Below the pieces are notes generated by a model that was not told the origin of the DNA, made no database searches, and worked only from the letters and a program-made list of their open reading frames with translations. The position numbers and the translations under genes are program-made. From contig SCHM01000004.1 of assembly GCA_004123355.1 (NCBI GenBank), positions 3,256,316 to 3,320,315 on the forward strand: a stretch of 64,000 bases of DNA, given 5' to 3'. Shown here in pieces: positions 34,901 to 46,849 of the stretch (the first letter of the stretch is position 1; each line of letters opens with the position of its first letter). The stretch is from Amphirosellinia nigrospora (lineage: Eukaryota; Ascomycota; Sordariomycetes; Xylariales; Xylariaceae).

Positions 34901-36706
34901 ATCAGTGTGTGGATGGTTCTTGAATCAATCCCATGCGCTACGTTTGATCAAAACGGACCTTATTCCATGGCGCGCAATCGGCGAACGTGGCACGACAACG
35001 AACGATGGATGCTAGGATATTATATTTAGTGGTTGGGAAAAGCGGCACTATCGTGAATCACCACGGCGACCCGTTTCTCGTGACAGCTTGACCTAAGTAT
35101 AGCCATGCTAAATACTGTCCGCTCCATGGCCTTGCCTCCATAATACATGATGCTTTCGTCAAGGCTGAGTATAGTCCCCTCCTCGTATGATCTAGGTTTT
35201 TAGTATTCCCTAGCAGTTCTCCGATGTTTTGAAGTGGTTGCAGGAATGAGTTGCTGCGATTGGTTGGGAGGCAGAATGATCTTACCCTTCTTCCACATTA
35301 TCCAGCCAAAGCCCGTCACCGTACAGAACCGTAGACGTATTCCTGACCATGTGCATATGTAGTAGTGTATAAAGCATAGTGTAGTTATGGTAAGGCGATG
35401 GGTAGGTAGTGTTTCCTTAAGCTTCAACGAGACCCGAATCCAAACCCCAGATTTGCGGTCGGCTTGTCCGGGGTAGTGACGTGGAGTTAGTGAGGTTGCG
35501 ATCGGGGTCGGTGAAAAAGAAGAATCAAGTGATCCACTATTTCGGATCTGAGGTCCTTGATCGCGTTGATACTAAGCCATACTACTTAAGGGTAGGTATT
35601 GTTAAGGTCGGAGGAAGCCTTACTACGTATGGTATGTAAATCGTTAAAACGGCGCCAAAAGTCGACTAATCTAACCCTATGCGGTAGTACTGTGCCTTGC
35701 CACTTAACGGTTCCTGATCTGGGCGTCGACCTGCCAAGAAGAACTACGCACATTGCCGATCTGATACGTGGGACGAAGCTAAGCATCAGGACATAATTCC
35801 TAAAAGAGCTGTAGCCCTACTGCTGTTAGCAGACACCTGCATCACACATGATATGAAACTGGTCGATGCTGCGTCTCCATATGCATGGGCGTCGACACTG
35901 CCCACACCCGATCTCTCTTTCGGCTACTACCGTACCTGAATGTACTGGAGTCTGGATTTGGCCGATCTCAGTACCTGATCTTGTCGTTAGGATACTTACA
36001 CAGACTGCTACAGCGTGTAGTGTATGTAGTTACTATAATTATAGTCATCACAATGCACGGCGTTGCCGTCGGCCCGCCTTGTGCGAGCAAAATCCGGCTC
36101 CCTCTAATCGATACTCGCATTTGCTTGCCCCGACCCCCTTACACATTCAACCGAGTCAGGCTTCACTATGGCAAGGTAAAAAGTTGCGGTCGCTCATGTG
36201 AGAATATTGTTGGTCACCAAGATCAGCCGAAAAAAAACAGAATGAATGAGAAAGTCATGAAAAAGCGGACTTTTGATTTGTATCCAAGTATCGCGGCAAA
36301 GCGGTATCATCCCAGGTTTCCGTACTCGCAACTCCGCGCCCCATCCCACATGTCCGCCCGAGTGAATGATAATACAATACATAGGTATATGCCTCGGCCC
36401 AATAGATAGCGTACAATGTGTACAAGTAGATAATCGCGTTTACCCATGAGCCAAACCGAGGCTCTTTCTCCCTTTCCCCGCGCTATCTCATATGATTCGT
36501 CGTTCATCATCGTCATCATCGTGATAATCAGGGACAAGCCACCGTAATGGCAATATGTCCGCAACGGCCCGCAGGCTCTTTCGCTGTTTGATTTTGTACC
36601 CTGGTCCCCCAAACCAGCCACCCTGGAATCCCGTCTCCACATGGATACATGCATAAGGCCCAACGAGGCCCAGTTAAACAAAACAGGGAAGGAAGAAAGA
36701 ATCGCG
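31917..36706. other. gene-poor region with a short tandem duplication
   Basis: About 4.8 kb without a credible gene. A two-copy direct repeat of about 29 bases lies at 33731-33789 (see separate entry). CCTACC words occur near 34384. The frame at 33850-34107 has balanced codon usage but no recognisable domain. Confidence 0.4.
33731..33789. repeat. two-copy tandem repeat, about 29 bp
   Basis: Two adjacent imperfect copies share AGGTGTGCGAG and then CAATATAAT, separated by short variable bases. No known function. Confidence 0.6.
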
Positions 36707-39197
36707 TTAGTGGACAAACGGGAATGTCGTCGCACCGTCCATGCCGGCAGAGACGGGCGTTGTGGAACCAAGATGCAATCCGGGTAGTTCCCGGCGTTAC
36801 CGCCAAAGTGCTGTTGCGCCCATTCCATCTCGTCCGAGCCGGCCCATAGCATGCCATCAAAGTCCCACAGGCCATGCTGGTCCAGCATGCCCATCATGTC
36901 GTCGAACCCGTCGGGTCCAATCCCGATGGGGGACATGTGGATGTCTGACCCGTCGCCGTTGAGCGCGCCAGCATCGAGTTCCCTCGGGGCCCGTGATGAT
37001 CTGTAGGTGAGGCGACAGCGACGACGCGTGCTGATGTTGCACGGCCGCCGCGGCTGCGCGCAGGCTCGGCTCCAACTGTCGTGAGGCCTCGTACATGCGC
37101 CATATGACCTCGCGAGAGCGCGGCGCGGCCAGGGACCAGTCCTCCATGGCCTCCATGAGCTCGAGGATCGTCTCGGTCTGCTTCTGCCAGTCCGGGACGC
37201 GCGGGCTATCCCACTGCCAGAAGATAGAGACCAGCGGGATCATGGCGGCCTGGTAGAGGAACCAGACGGCGTTCCATCCCGATCTGTTGCGCGTCCATTC
37301 GCGCGCGATGTCCTCGATGGTCTGCTTGGCGAGGTCGCGGCATGCCTCGATAGCTGCGATGTCGTGTTCGGCTGCGTGCGATGCCCCGCTCGACGCCAAG
37401 TTGAGTAGTACGACGGGCCGATGTAGAAGCATGCGTAGATTCTGATACCGCATTTCATAAGACAGCGGGCAATGTACAGGGGCTCTGCGCAGGGGTCGCT
37501 AGTTCGTAGTAGCCACGGTAGGTTGCTGTACCAGCTCACGAGCTGTCCGTCGAGGTTGCAACGGTCTTCGGTGCGTAGCAGAGGCGAGATGGCTAACATG
37601 TCTTGCACGGCCGTCGCGATCTTGCAGAACTTGATGTTCTCCACGAGAGGTAGAATACCGGCATGCTGAGCTGAGTCCCGACCCGAGTTGAGACCGCTGT
37701 CAGGGCATCTCACATTGATGGCCGGACCCCACCGTCCAAATGAAGGGCGGCCTAGTGTGGTCGTCGCGCACGTATCCAGGTAGAATAAACTCCACCATGT
37801 GCGCCTACGCGTCTCGGCAGCCGCAACATCGCTGCAATTTCCGAGCGCCGCCGAAGCTAGACTCTCGCGGTGAAGACCTAATGCGCTGGCCATCCTGATG
37901 GCGGCTCCGATTACGGCGTTGGCCATGTTAGGCCGGTTGATGTAATGCAGGTAGAAACCTCCGATCAAAGCAAGCGCTTGAACTACCTCAATGTGACTGC
38001 TTCCAAAGGAGTCCATGGGAAGGTATTCCATTGCACGGCTGTAGTAATTTAAGTGGTTGTAATCATCGGACTTCATGGCACTGATGCTGCCCATAGCAAA
38101 AACCATATTTAGCAAAGCTAACCAGGGAGCGTCGAACCGTTGGCCTTCGAGGTAGTCTGCTCGGAATGCCGCTTCGTCTAGCATTGGAATGAGGACATGT
38201 ACACGCTTAAAGTACGCATCGATGAGAGTCTGGCCTTTCCACGACCAAGGGACCCGCTGCGGTTCCTTGGTGTTGATGGCCTTCTGTCGTAGTATCGGTA
38301 GATTGTGTGCCATCTCGACGCTGTTGAGTGGCGGTGTGAGGGAGTTTCTTAGAGCAGGTTGTACTTTGAGCATCACCATGAGAGCCGCCTTAATGGAGGA
38401 AGCACCTAGGTATGATGCTTGGCGATCGACATTGAGGGATAATGCGTTCACGTCATCAGCTTCGGCTGGGATGTTGTCTCGTCCTCTACGCTCTTCGTCC
38501 CATTCTGCATCCCGGGATGGTATCTGTTCGAGGCTGGCTAGACCTTCGTCGGAGCCACATAATGTGGGAGCCCCCGTCGACAGAGCCACCAGAAGGTGTA
38601 ATGGTGGCGAAGGAAGAGCGATGATGGTGTCATTTACCGGGCGATCGAGGAGATTAAGTAGTTCTTGGCGAGGTAGTGGTAGTAAGGATTGAGTCTCATG
38701 ATTGGGGAATAGCCGCTTAAGGATTGACGACATTCCTCTAGAGACTGTGAAAGAGCCTCGAGAGTTCTGTAGAGCCTCATGTTAGGATTTTTACTCTTCT
38801 TGCGTCTTAGGATGACCTACTTTCTGGACGGGATTACTCTTGACGATGCTTGTCATAGAAACACCGCTTGGGAGCTCGACTAGAGAGGCATTGGCCACAA
38901 GGTTGTTGGCCATCACAACGGCTGATGTTTTCTTAGTCTCCGGTGATCTCAGATAGATATGGTATAAATCTTACATTTTTGCGCTTGCATTCAGCACATG
39001 CGTGCGGTGTGGTGATCCGTTTGGCAGTGCCACTACCACTAGTCTTGGTACTATCACCAGACTCTGAAGATTGTTTTCGGGGCGTCACACCTTGGACTGT
39101 AGATTGTGAGAAAATTGCTACTTTTTGACTGAAAATATGATGACATACATGTGTGGAACATCCCACCTTGAGTAGGAACGGGGATACTCGGCGCCAT
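36707..39197 (-). CDS. Zn2Cys6 transcription factor with fungal_trans domain
   Basis: Start MAPSIPVPTQ at 39197; intron 1 (about 39100-39165, GTGGGA...TACAG) joins to VQGVTPRKQSSESGD. The zinc cluster is split by a second intron: ACAECKRKN before it, then RCDGQQPCGQCLSSRAPKRC, then FYDKHRQ and the linker VIPSRKTLEALSQSLEEC. In this 250-bp segment three single- or two-base shifts break the frame: at the intron 2 junction, after KHRQ, and after EEC. The following 500 codons are clean and hold the Fungal_trans middle-homology region (LIDAYFKRVHVLIPMLDEAA, MASALGLHRES, ETRRRTWWSLFYLDTCATTT, GRPSFG). Another shift lies near 37450, then RNLRMLLHRPVVLLNLASS-like sequence and a C-terminal acidic, Met/Gly-rich activation-like region (DDMMGMLDQHGLWDFDGML) ending about 36707. 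Regulon unknown; no pathway genes adjoin. Confidence 0.88.
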
Positions 39198-42100
39198 TTT
39201 GTTTAATGTTGCTATCTTACCGAGGTCCGGAGAGATCGGTGAAGCTGAAGAAAAAGTAATACTTCAACAAAGACAAGGCTGGCGAGCTTTGGTAACCTTG
39301 CTTGATTCTATGCCCAAATAGGCCCTTCGTCACTGAGGCATGAGTCTATCGTGGGATAGGCTCGTCCGGGACCCGTCATCGTGGGCGACGACGAGCATTT
39401 ATATATGATACCGCCTTGCAACGCCACATTGTGGGAGAGCGTGGAGAACATAGAGATGAAAGGGTGTGAGCACCTAGGGTGTGGAGTTGAGACCCCTGTC
39501 GCATCGACTCTGATCAGGAACAAGGTCACTAAGTAGATATAGCGGTCCACATATACCCTCCTTCAGTCCAGGATACAACTTTGACATGTCAAGGTACTGC
39601 AGAGGCAAAAGAAGAACGTGCTGTATTCCAAGTTGTCGTCCCTTACGGTACAGCGGGTGGAAAAAACAGGCATGTAGGAGTCAATGCCGTCTGGCCACCC
39701 CAACGAGTGATAGGTTCCCGATAAGCATAATCACAGCTTCGATGCCAGCAAGCGGGACTTGAAGTAAGAAAGAGAACAAAACTAACCTGGGGGAGCATGT
39801 CGGCTGTCAAGTCCGGTTTGGAGTATAGGAAAGATCAGTTGAGAATGGGGCGCATACCCATGCTTAACTAACCATAGACGGCATCACGCGTTTTTCTTCA
39901 TCTAAACAAGACGCCCACGCGATTCACATGAAATGAGGCTCATGAATATGAGGAAAATACGAGGGCGTGTTTCGTCCTATCGGACATAGAATAAAGATTG
40001 CCCGACGTTAAATTGAATATGATAAGTACAGTAAGTAGACGGACTAGTACAAGTAATGAGTTCGTAGTTACTAATACATTAGGCTTCTATGAGTGCTTAC
40101 CATATTTGATAAGATTTCCCCAAAGCCGTTAGAGGTGTATCTAGTGTATCTAAGGGCTCTCACCTAGTCTCCTTGGCGATGTGTAATTGACTACACCTAC
40201 CTGGTATGAAGTACTACGTATAGGGCGAAGGCGGTAGAAACTGGGGCGATGAAGAAGCTTAACCACGGCGAGAGCAACCCGATTTGGAGTCTGTGAGTGT
40301 TCGCCAGATCTCGGCGCCACATCACTGGTTGGTCGAGGTTGGTCGAGGGGGGATTTCCCGCCTTTACCCCTGCTGCCCTGCTACATAGTATTCAATTGGA
40401 AATGCACATGGCCCTCTTGAGTACCACCTTCATTCGGCCAGCAATTCCAACTTGCCGTTAGAGCGTTACAACGAACCGCATCGAAACACTAGCGCCTCAG
40501 TGTTGTCCTCATTTCGCGTTAAGTTCGCCGGATCGCTATGACGATTGCTAGGTAATACGCTAACGAGAGGCGTCCAGATGACAGGCCTACCGCCCTCAAG
40601 GTTGAAGGGTACTTGTCCCCATTGCGAAGTCAGATTATGTCAGAGGGATGATAGACGAATTAACCTGTATACGCGGGCGGGTAATGCGATAGGTACTCTC
40701 ACCGTTCCAGCCCTCTTATGGCTGTGATTTAATATCGGACGTCGTATGCGCATAATTAGCGCTCGTTCAACATTGGGCCTGTCCTTATAGGTATGTCTTT
40801 GGTATACCATAAACCACACAAGTTATACTCCCCGCATGTAGCTCGCTATAGCATGGCATTGCTCAGCTCAAACCTTGGAAGTGATCGAATCCAAGTCGGT
40901 CCAATAATTCTTGGCAGCCGTCGCTTAGCCATCTTCTCCCGAACTTGAGCGCCTGCTCGTCATTGTTCGAACCTCAGCTAAACAAGTTTGCTAAGTCATA
41001 ACTAGTCGAGGTGCCTTGTCGAATTGATGTCCCAAGGCCGGCTGGGTACGGTGTACGATGTATAGTGGCATCTTCAAGCACGGCCGTATTCCAGTGTAGC
41101 GAGATGCAGCAACCGTTCAACCGGATACCTTAGCCAACTGAAAGGAGCATGTCGATCAGGCCCGAAGAGGCGATGCTGGCCGAAACAAGAATGCGTATGG
41201 TTATGGCGCCTGGTGAGTTACGGTAGTGTCGATATCCAGCTCTCCTTGCTCATATGTATCGGTAAAGCGGATGTGCGGCGCTTGCGGTAATGTCTTTGTC
41301 AACCGCGATCAAGATGCAACCCATCTGGTATCTTCCAATGAGAAGGAAGATTCACTAGCTAGACTTGGACCCGTGAGGAATTCGATCCGGATCAACCGTG
41401 AGCCCCAGCTCACCCCAGCTCACCCCAGTTCACGATCCATTGGCTCTCGGCTTGGTTCCTGTACGTTTCCTCCTCACTCACCACCTCCAGTCAGGAACGC
41501 CAAGTCTACCCCACACTTTTCTGCAGCTCGAGCGTGTATAGTAGCACAGGAATCTGGAGTGCAGTAATATTTTGATACGCCAGGTGACACGTCTACTATA
41601 AACCTTACCCTGTGTTTCGTTCGCTTAAGCATCTAGACGACACGTGAAATGCGTTCATCATGCAGTCATTCGCTTAGCGAGGCGAGCCCGACGAAAAGCG
41701 AGACCTGCCGTTACCAGTCATGACCAGAGGCCGAGAATCTAAGCAGACAGACCGCACAAGTTGCCTCACATGCCTGGGCGAGGCCAGTTTAAATTAGATG
41801 CTATTCTTGTCTCCCGAACCGCAGGAACATGCCTATTCAGCGGTTCTTAGGCTGTTAGAGTAGAAGCATCTCGAGTAAGTAATCTACGCCAGCGTATAAT
41901 AGGAGACGTTATGATAACACCGAGGCCTTAGTTATAAGGTGACTGTCACCTGTCAAGTGCCACTCGCAGCGTATCTTTCAATGAGCTTACTGAGTGAGGC
42001 AAGGAGTGGTGATCGAAGACCTAGTTGTCGTTACTACTAATAATAAAGGGCAAAGCAATCGTGTCCTTGGAGTACAAGGAGGTGGCTAGATGCGGTTCCG

Positions 42101-43654
42101 GCTACATAGTAGTTATTCTACATACATCAGTATGTAACTTCGATGCTCAGTCAAGGGATAGTAGTAGAGTGTGGTCCTCCTATTCGGATAACTCCAATCT
42201 TCACGATAAGGGTCTTCGCTAATGAGGTAGTCAACATCACACCAGTAACAAGTAGCTTGCTATTTCCAAATATAGGAGTACTTCTCTAACTAACTCGTTC
42301 ATGTCACTAAACTGGGGAAGTAGCTCTGGTCGTCTTAATCGTACAGGCTTGTTTGAGCGGGCAGCTGTGTGCTCGTTAGTGACCCTTGCCATTGAAGAAC
42401 GGTCCAGTATCGTCTAGACTCGCAGAGGGGTCGGCATCGACCAATAAGGTTCGTATAGTGTGGCCATAATTCTTTATATATTAAGTGATGCTGCTCGTAA
42501 TGGGATAGCCTTCCACATAGACGAGCGATTGCGCCTCGGTACGCACATCGCCACTGTATTCGGTCGTCAATGAGATCGACCAGTAACCGCGTTGAACCTT
42601 TTCGGCCCTCTTCGAAGTGATCGATCCATCAAGCACCCTTGTCGCTCAGGTGATCTTCCCCAGACTGTTCGACCATTCACCAATAGCATCCACCAAGGCT
42701 TAATTTATACGTACGGAACAATTTGCGAAGGTGACTACACTAGGTAGTTGGCCGACTAAATGGTTATAGCTACTACATGGCGAACCTGTTAATGCCGAAA
42801 GCTTTAGTACCTTTGGATTAATCATCGCTATTTTCAAGGATGGTCGCTATGATAATCGCAAGGTGTGATGGTACATTGATTCCTCCTTTTCGGTTGGCTA
42901 CTGCATCCCCAAGTTGAAGATCCGAGCCGGGTATTTGGGGGTAAGATGAATGTGACTTGTCGAATGCCCTTACTTGTGTTGGCTATTGTCAAAGGAACCA
43001 GCTTCGCAGGATTGTACATATTGAATCGTTTCATCATTGACCAACCACTGTGTTTCCTTCAGAGGCGGCATAACGGAAATTCTAGAGGAGCCAGAAAACC
43101 ATGTGCCCAGGGCGACATAATAGAGATTGGGGTATATTTTAGGTCTGTGTACCTGAATTTCTCAGTTACATGGTCATTGATGTTCCTCCACCTGTAGATG
43201 TAGCGATGATCTCACACATCATCGCCGAGGTTTGACAGCTATGAACCTTGCCATATTTTAGCTTTAGCTCCAAGCGTGAACTGTATGGACTATGCGCAAT
43301 GCACTCTAAATCTCAACCTGACGTAATTCTATTTAGTCGAGCGGATGGCTTTCTCTGTAAAAACTGCCCATATGCGAGCTCGTCGACGTTTGAATACTCT
43401 GAAGACGGGTATCTGCAGAGAATCACGGTGTTATTGTAAGGGCCTGCGGTCCGATAACTACCCCGGCCATCTGGTTTCTGGGTCGAGGTTGTGACTGTGT
43501 TGTATCATCGCATCCGCCAAGTGTCTAAGTTCGCTTAGTTCCCCACCACTCCCGCTGCTCCCAATGGCTAAACCCGGATCCTCAAGACGAACTCCGGCCG
43601 TTTCGCCTATGAGATGTCGCTATTTAGTTGCGGAGGGCTGTTAAGGGCCCACCT
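39198..43654. other. gene-poor region, no gene seen
   Basis: About 4.5 kb. Includes a short tandem array of AGCTCACCCC units (41406-41435) and a duplicated GGTTGGTCGA (about 40329-40348). No frame shows protein character. The first few hundred bases are the probable promoter of the Zn2Cys6 gene. Confidence 0.4.
41406..41435. repeat. short decamer tandem repeat
   Basis: Three head-to-tail copies of an AGCTCACCCC-like decamer, the last with one change. Probably a simple slippage product. Confidence 0.6.
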
Positions 43655-45478
43655 TCATAACTGCAGTACCTGACATCGGCTGCTAATGCCGTCGAATATG
43701 CAAGTATCGTCAATGGGGATGTATTGCTTCGTGATAATTTTGATCACTTCCTGTGCTACCATCCCTCCGGTGAGGGCAGAAATATTGTGAAGCTCGGCGC
43801 CCCTAGCTCTCGCGACCTCCTGAGCAATTTGCCCCATCCTCTCATATCCAGCAGCTTGGGGAACTAATTGGGTGATGGCACTCATTATTTCACTTGTAGT
43901 AGCAGCCGGATTATGGGTAGTGGCCTTCAGCGCCAGGTAAATGAAGAAATTTGACAAGGGTAGGCTAAAGGCTCCGTCGGTCTCGATCTTCATTGCCTCT
44001 GCTGCTTCGTCATTGACTTTCTCGGCGTCTGATGAATGCAATTAGTAGAAGTCATTCCATACTCGCATATAATTAACATACCAAAGATCTGGCCGATGTC
44101 TGGCTCCCTTGGCTTTGCATTAATCAATTTGACGAAGCGAGCGTTCTTGCAGAATAGGTCCACTTCGGTTGGGTCAACGTGTTCGCCACCATCAATCTGT
44201 CTAACTGACTCGAGAACCTCTCGCGCGTCTTTCCGAGCCTTTTCCTTGTATAGGCTCTGCAGCTTGACGTAGACGCTCGATTGTGCCTTCATATCAGGCA
44301 ATGACCCAGGTAGTGGGAGGCATCCATGCTTCTGATGAAAGAGACTGATGGCCTTAGCAATGATCCAAAATGACGATTTCTTTTCGACCTAATGCTATCA
44401 GATAAATTATTCGCAAAATCTCATATGATAAGGGCCTTACCTCGCCTGAAACTTGATGATTGAACACCTCCTCTAATCCGGGCTCCAACTCTGGTACCTT
44501 GATGTTCCTGTTTATCGCCTCCGCAGCTTCCTGAAAGTTTTCTTCGCCACCTTCAGGATTATTGGTCCTCGAACCACTCAACACGAGTTTTCCAAACTCT
44601 CTCTTCTCCTTAGGGGCGGTAGGGTTTTTGCCATCGTGTGATCGTCTCCACTGTTCGAGGAAATGGAGTAGAATAACCACGTATGGCAAGTGCCCGTGCT
44701 CGTGATCATCGACGGTGTCTATCTCTTCTGCCATCGCTCTAGCAAATTCGGAAAGCTCCGGCCATGGTTGTAGGAGGCGAAGGTCCGTCGTCCTCTCCAC
44801 TTCAGGGTGAGTGTCGACGATCGGGAAGGTTCCATGCAGACTGAAGCGAAAGTAGGAGTAGAACCCCGCAGAATGAATGCAGACAACTGGCGTCTGGTGC
44901 TGACTTGCATGAGCCTCGATGGTGGCGAGGTTATCCTGCCGGATGGGGTTTGTGTACATGATCAGCGTGAAGGGGCCTGAACTGTCCAAGATGTGTCGGA
45001 GATCCAACTCTCCCTACACCACAATGTCAGCGTCAGTTAGTCATGTCCTTTTCTCGGCATCCCATACCTCACTCTTGGGTACCATTGTCCCTGCACTTCC
45101 GGGTTCAGCTCGAGGAGGAACTTAGTACAACACTCGGACCGTGACTTCCCCAAACAACTCTCATCGAGGAAGAAGTTGACGCCCAAGTCGGCCTCTTCGA
45201 CAATAGCATCATCAGCTATCGTAAATTTGCCGATCCCTTGCTTGTGTCAGTAATTTCGTATGTCCTCATCTTGTGATCGGCTTACCTGGAAGCACAAGAT
45301 TTTTCAGTGTCTCAACGCCGACCGTACCGGCGCCCGAGTTGACCAGGAGGATATTGGCCGACTCTAACGCAGCCTGGCCATTGGCAGCCCATAGTCTGAG
45401 CTGTCTATCGTATTTCTTTTCTTTCTCGGTTGGGCCCTGGAGAACTGGCGGCGTTTGGTCTATCACGATCTCTGCCAT
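43655..45478 (-). CDS. ULA1: ULA1, NEDD8-activating enzyme E1 regulatory subunit
   Basis: APPBP1/Ula1 homologue, the half of the heterodimeric E1 that works with Uba3 to activate NEDD8/Rub1, which then modifies cullins. The N-terminus has the E1 signature [20 protein letters not shown] followed by the Rossmann-type [19 protein letters not shown] and [20 protein letters not shown]. This subunit lacks a catalytic Cys domain. Exons are joined by introns with good borders: after LVLPG (GTAAGC), before ELDLRHIL, after HQVSGE (GTAAGG...TTAG) and after IGQIF (GTATGT...TCAG). The middle reads [20 protein letters not shown] and DVTHPEVE-like text; the C-terminus ([40 protein letters not shown]) is the family's closing block. 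No frame breaks found. About 540 aa, the usual length. Start ATG at 45478. Confidence 0.95.
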
Positions 45479-45907
45479 GCTTCGACAAGCGACCTGTCTG
45501 ACCCGAAGGGCTGCAGGGGAGATGAGTCAAGCGTATGTGAGACTATAGTGTATTTAAGGCTGCAAGATGACAAATGGTAAGTGGTAAGAGCATTAGGATT
45601 GATGATGACCAATTAACCCTCTATGCAGACCATTAACTTTGAGGCAGCGATGAATCGATAATGCACCCAGACTCGCGGGTTGACCACCAAGGAGAGGAGG
45701 TGCCGCTGACGCCGGCTGGCAACGGCTGGCTACCACCTGGTCAAAGCTGGCTGTCTAAAGCAGCCCTGAGCGTGCTCTTATTCAGATTATGTTTGGGCTT
45801 GTAAATAACAATTAACAATTACTAAAGTCTCCCTTTAGTTCATCCAGTACCTATCATTCATCGGTCCCAATACGCCGATTGAGCACATACTCAAAGCTAC
45901 CTAAGTA
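45479..45907. other. short spacer upstream of ULA1
   Basis: Promoter of ULA1 and 3' region of the surface-protein gene. No gene seen. Confidence 0.4.
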
Positions 45908-46849
45908 TCAAGGCATTTCGCTTCTTCCCTCAGTTCGGTCTATCGGCACTGGGAGCTCGGTAGCCTTCGGAGTGCCACTAACCTCAGATGGAGTTGTCGG
46001 TTTCATTTCATAGTATCCCTTGTATTGATATCCCTCATGTCTGCGCCCATGCGCCTCGTACCCTTGTGCTAGTTGAGAAACCCCGCTGGCCCTCGCGCTC
46101 TTCTTTTTCCGTATAAAAAACCATATTAAGCCAGCTATGATCGCGACTCCTGCAACAGTTCCGACAACAGCGCCCGCGATGGTGCCTCCCGGTGTGGGAT
46201 TGCTTGTGTCGGGAGAAGTCGTTTCAGAAGGACTCGTCGTCGCCGTTGATGGTGATGTCGATGTCGATGTTGATGTGGACGTACTTGACGTAGATGTGCC
46301 AAGAAACACTAGGAATTACACGTCTAAGATACGCGTTCACTCAGAAAAGATGCGAGTGTCACTTACTTTGACTGACAACGGCAAGCGGATTTGCATTTGA
46401 TGGTAGAGCCTTACCCGACCCAGAACAACCATCGGTGTTTCCAAGATTATAACCAACCTGACCACTTTCGCAGCAGAAGTATCCACCATTATCAAACATT
46501 ATCCATGAGCTATTCGCACACGAAGGCGTATCAGCAATCGTGGCCGTACAATTCGTATTGGCAGGACAACACGCCACATTATACTGTTGTGGACACTACA
46601 ATCGTCAGAGTCAGTGATCGCCATGCCGAGCCCGGTCCGTACATGTCCACGGCCGCGGCCGTGTAAAGTTTCTATACTCTAAAGCTCCTTAAAAACAAGA
46701 ACACAATAGTTCTAGGAGTTACTCACAGTTGTTGAGGATGGGCAGCAGGCTCGAAATCCGTTGGCCGTTGCTCCGCAATCAACTTCGCTCGACAACAGGC
46801 ACGAATCGCCCTTACGGCGAATTGCCCAGCCGGGTGCCGTAGACTCCAT
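45908..46849 (-). CDS. cysteine-rich single-pass surface protein
   Basis: Member of a common Pezizomycotina family with no assigned function. The start MESTAPGWAIRRKGDSC (46849) shows no classical signal peptide, which is usual for this family (W.I...DSCL...DCG...ACCP). The ectodomain carries paired cysteines: ACCPSSTT, CPQQYNVACCPANTNC, and GGYFCCESGQVGYNLG. A Ser/Thr/Pro-rich stalk follows (coded by an ACATCG-like hexamer repeat), then one membrane segment (AGAVVGTVAGVAIIAGLIWF) and a basic stop-transfer RKKK, with a cytosolic tail rich in Tyr/Gly (EGYQYKGYYEM). Two introns: about 46602-46728, and about 46310-46368, which joins in frame as SQ|MFLG. Likely a plasma-membrane or wall-facing sensor-like protein; this is inference from topology. 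Confidence 0.8.
46245..46300 (-). repeat. hexanucleotide repeat encoding Ser/Thr stalk
   Basis: Degenerate tandem ACATCG/ACATCA units encode alternating Ser-Thr in the surface-protein stalk. Such coding repeats often vary in length between strains. Confidence 0.75.
46649..46664. repeat. 16-bp perfect GC palindrome in an intron
   Basis: CACGGCCGCGGCCGTG lies inside the first intron of the surface-protein gene. It contains CGG/CCG half-sites as used by Zn2Cys6 factors, though no binding can be inferred from sequence alone. Confidence 0.5.

Noticed and set aside
41370-41400. GAATTCGATCC string suggesting a reverse-strand tRNA
   Set aside because: No matching D-arm, anticodon arm or acceptor pairing.
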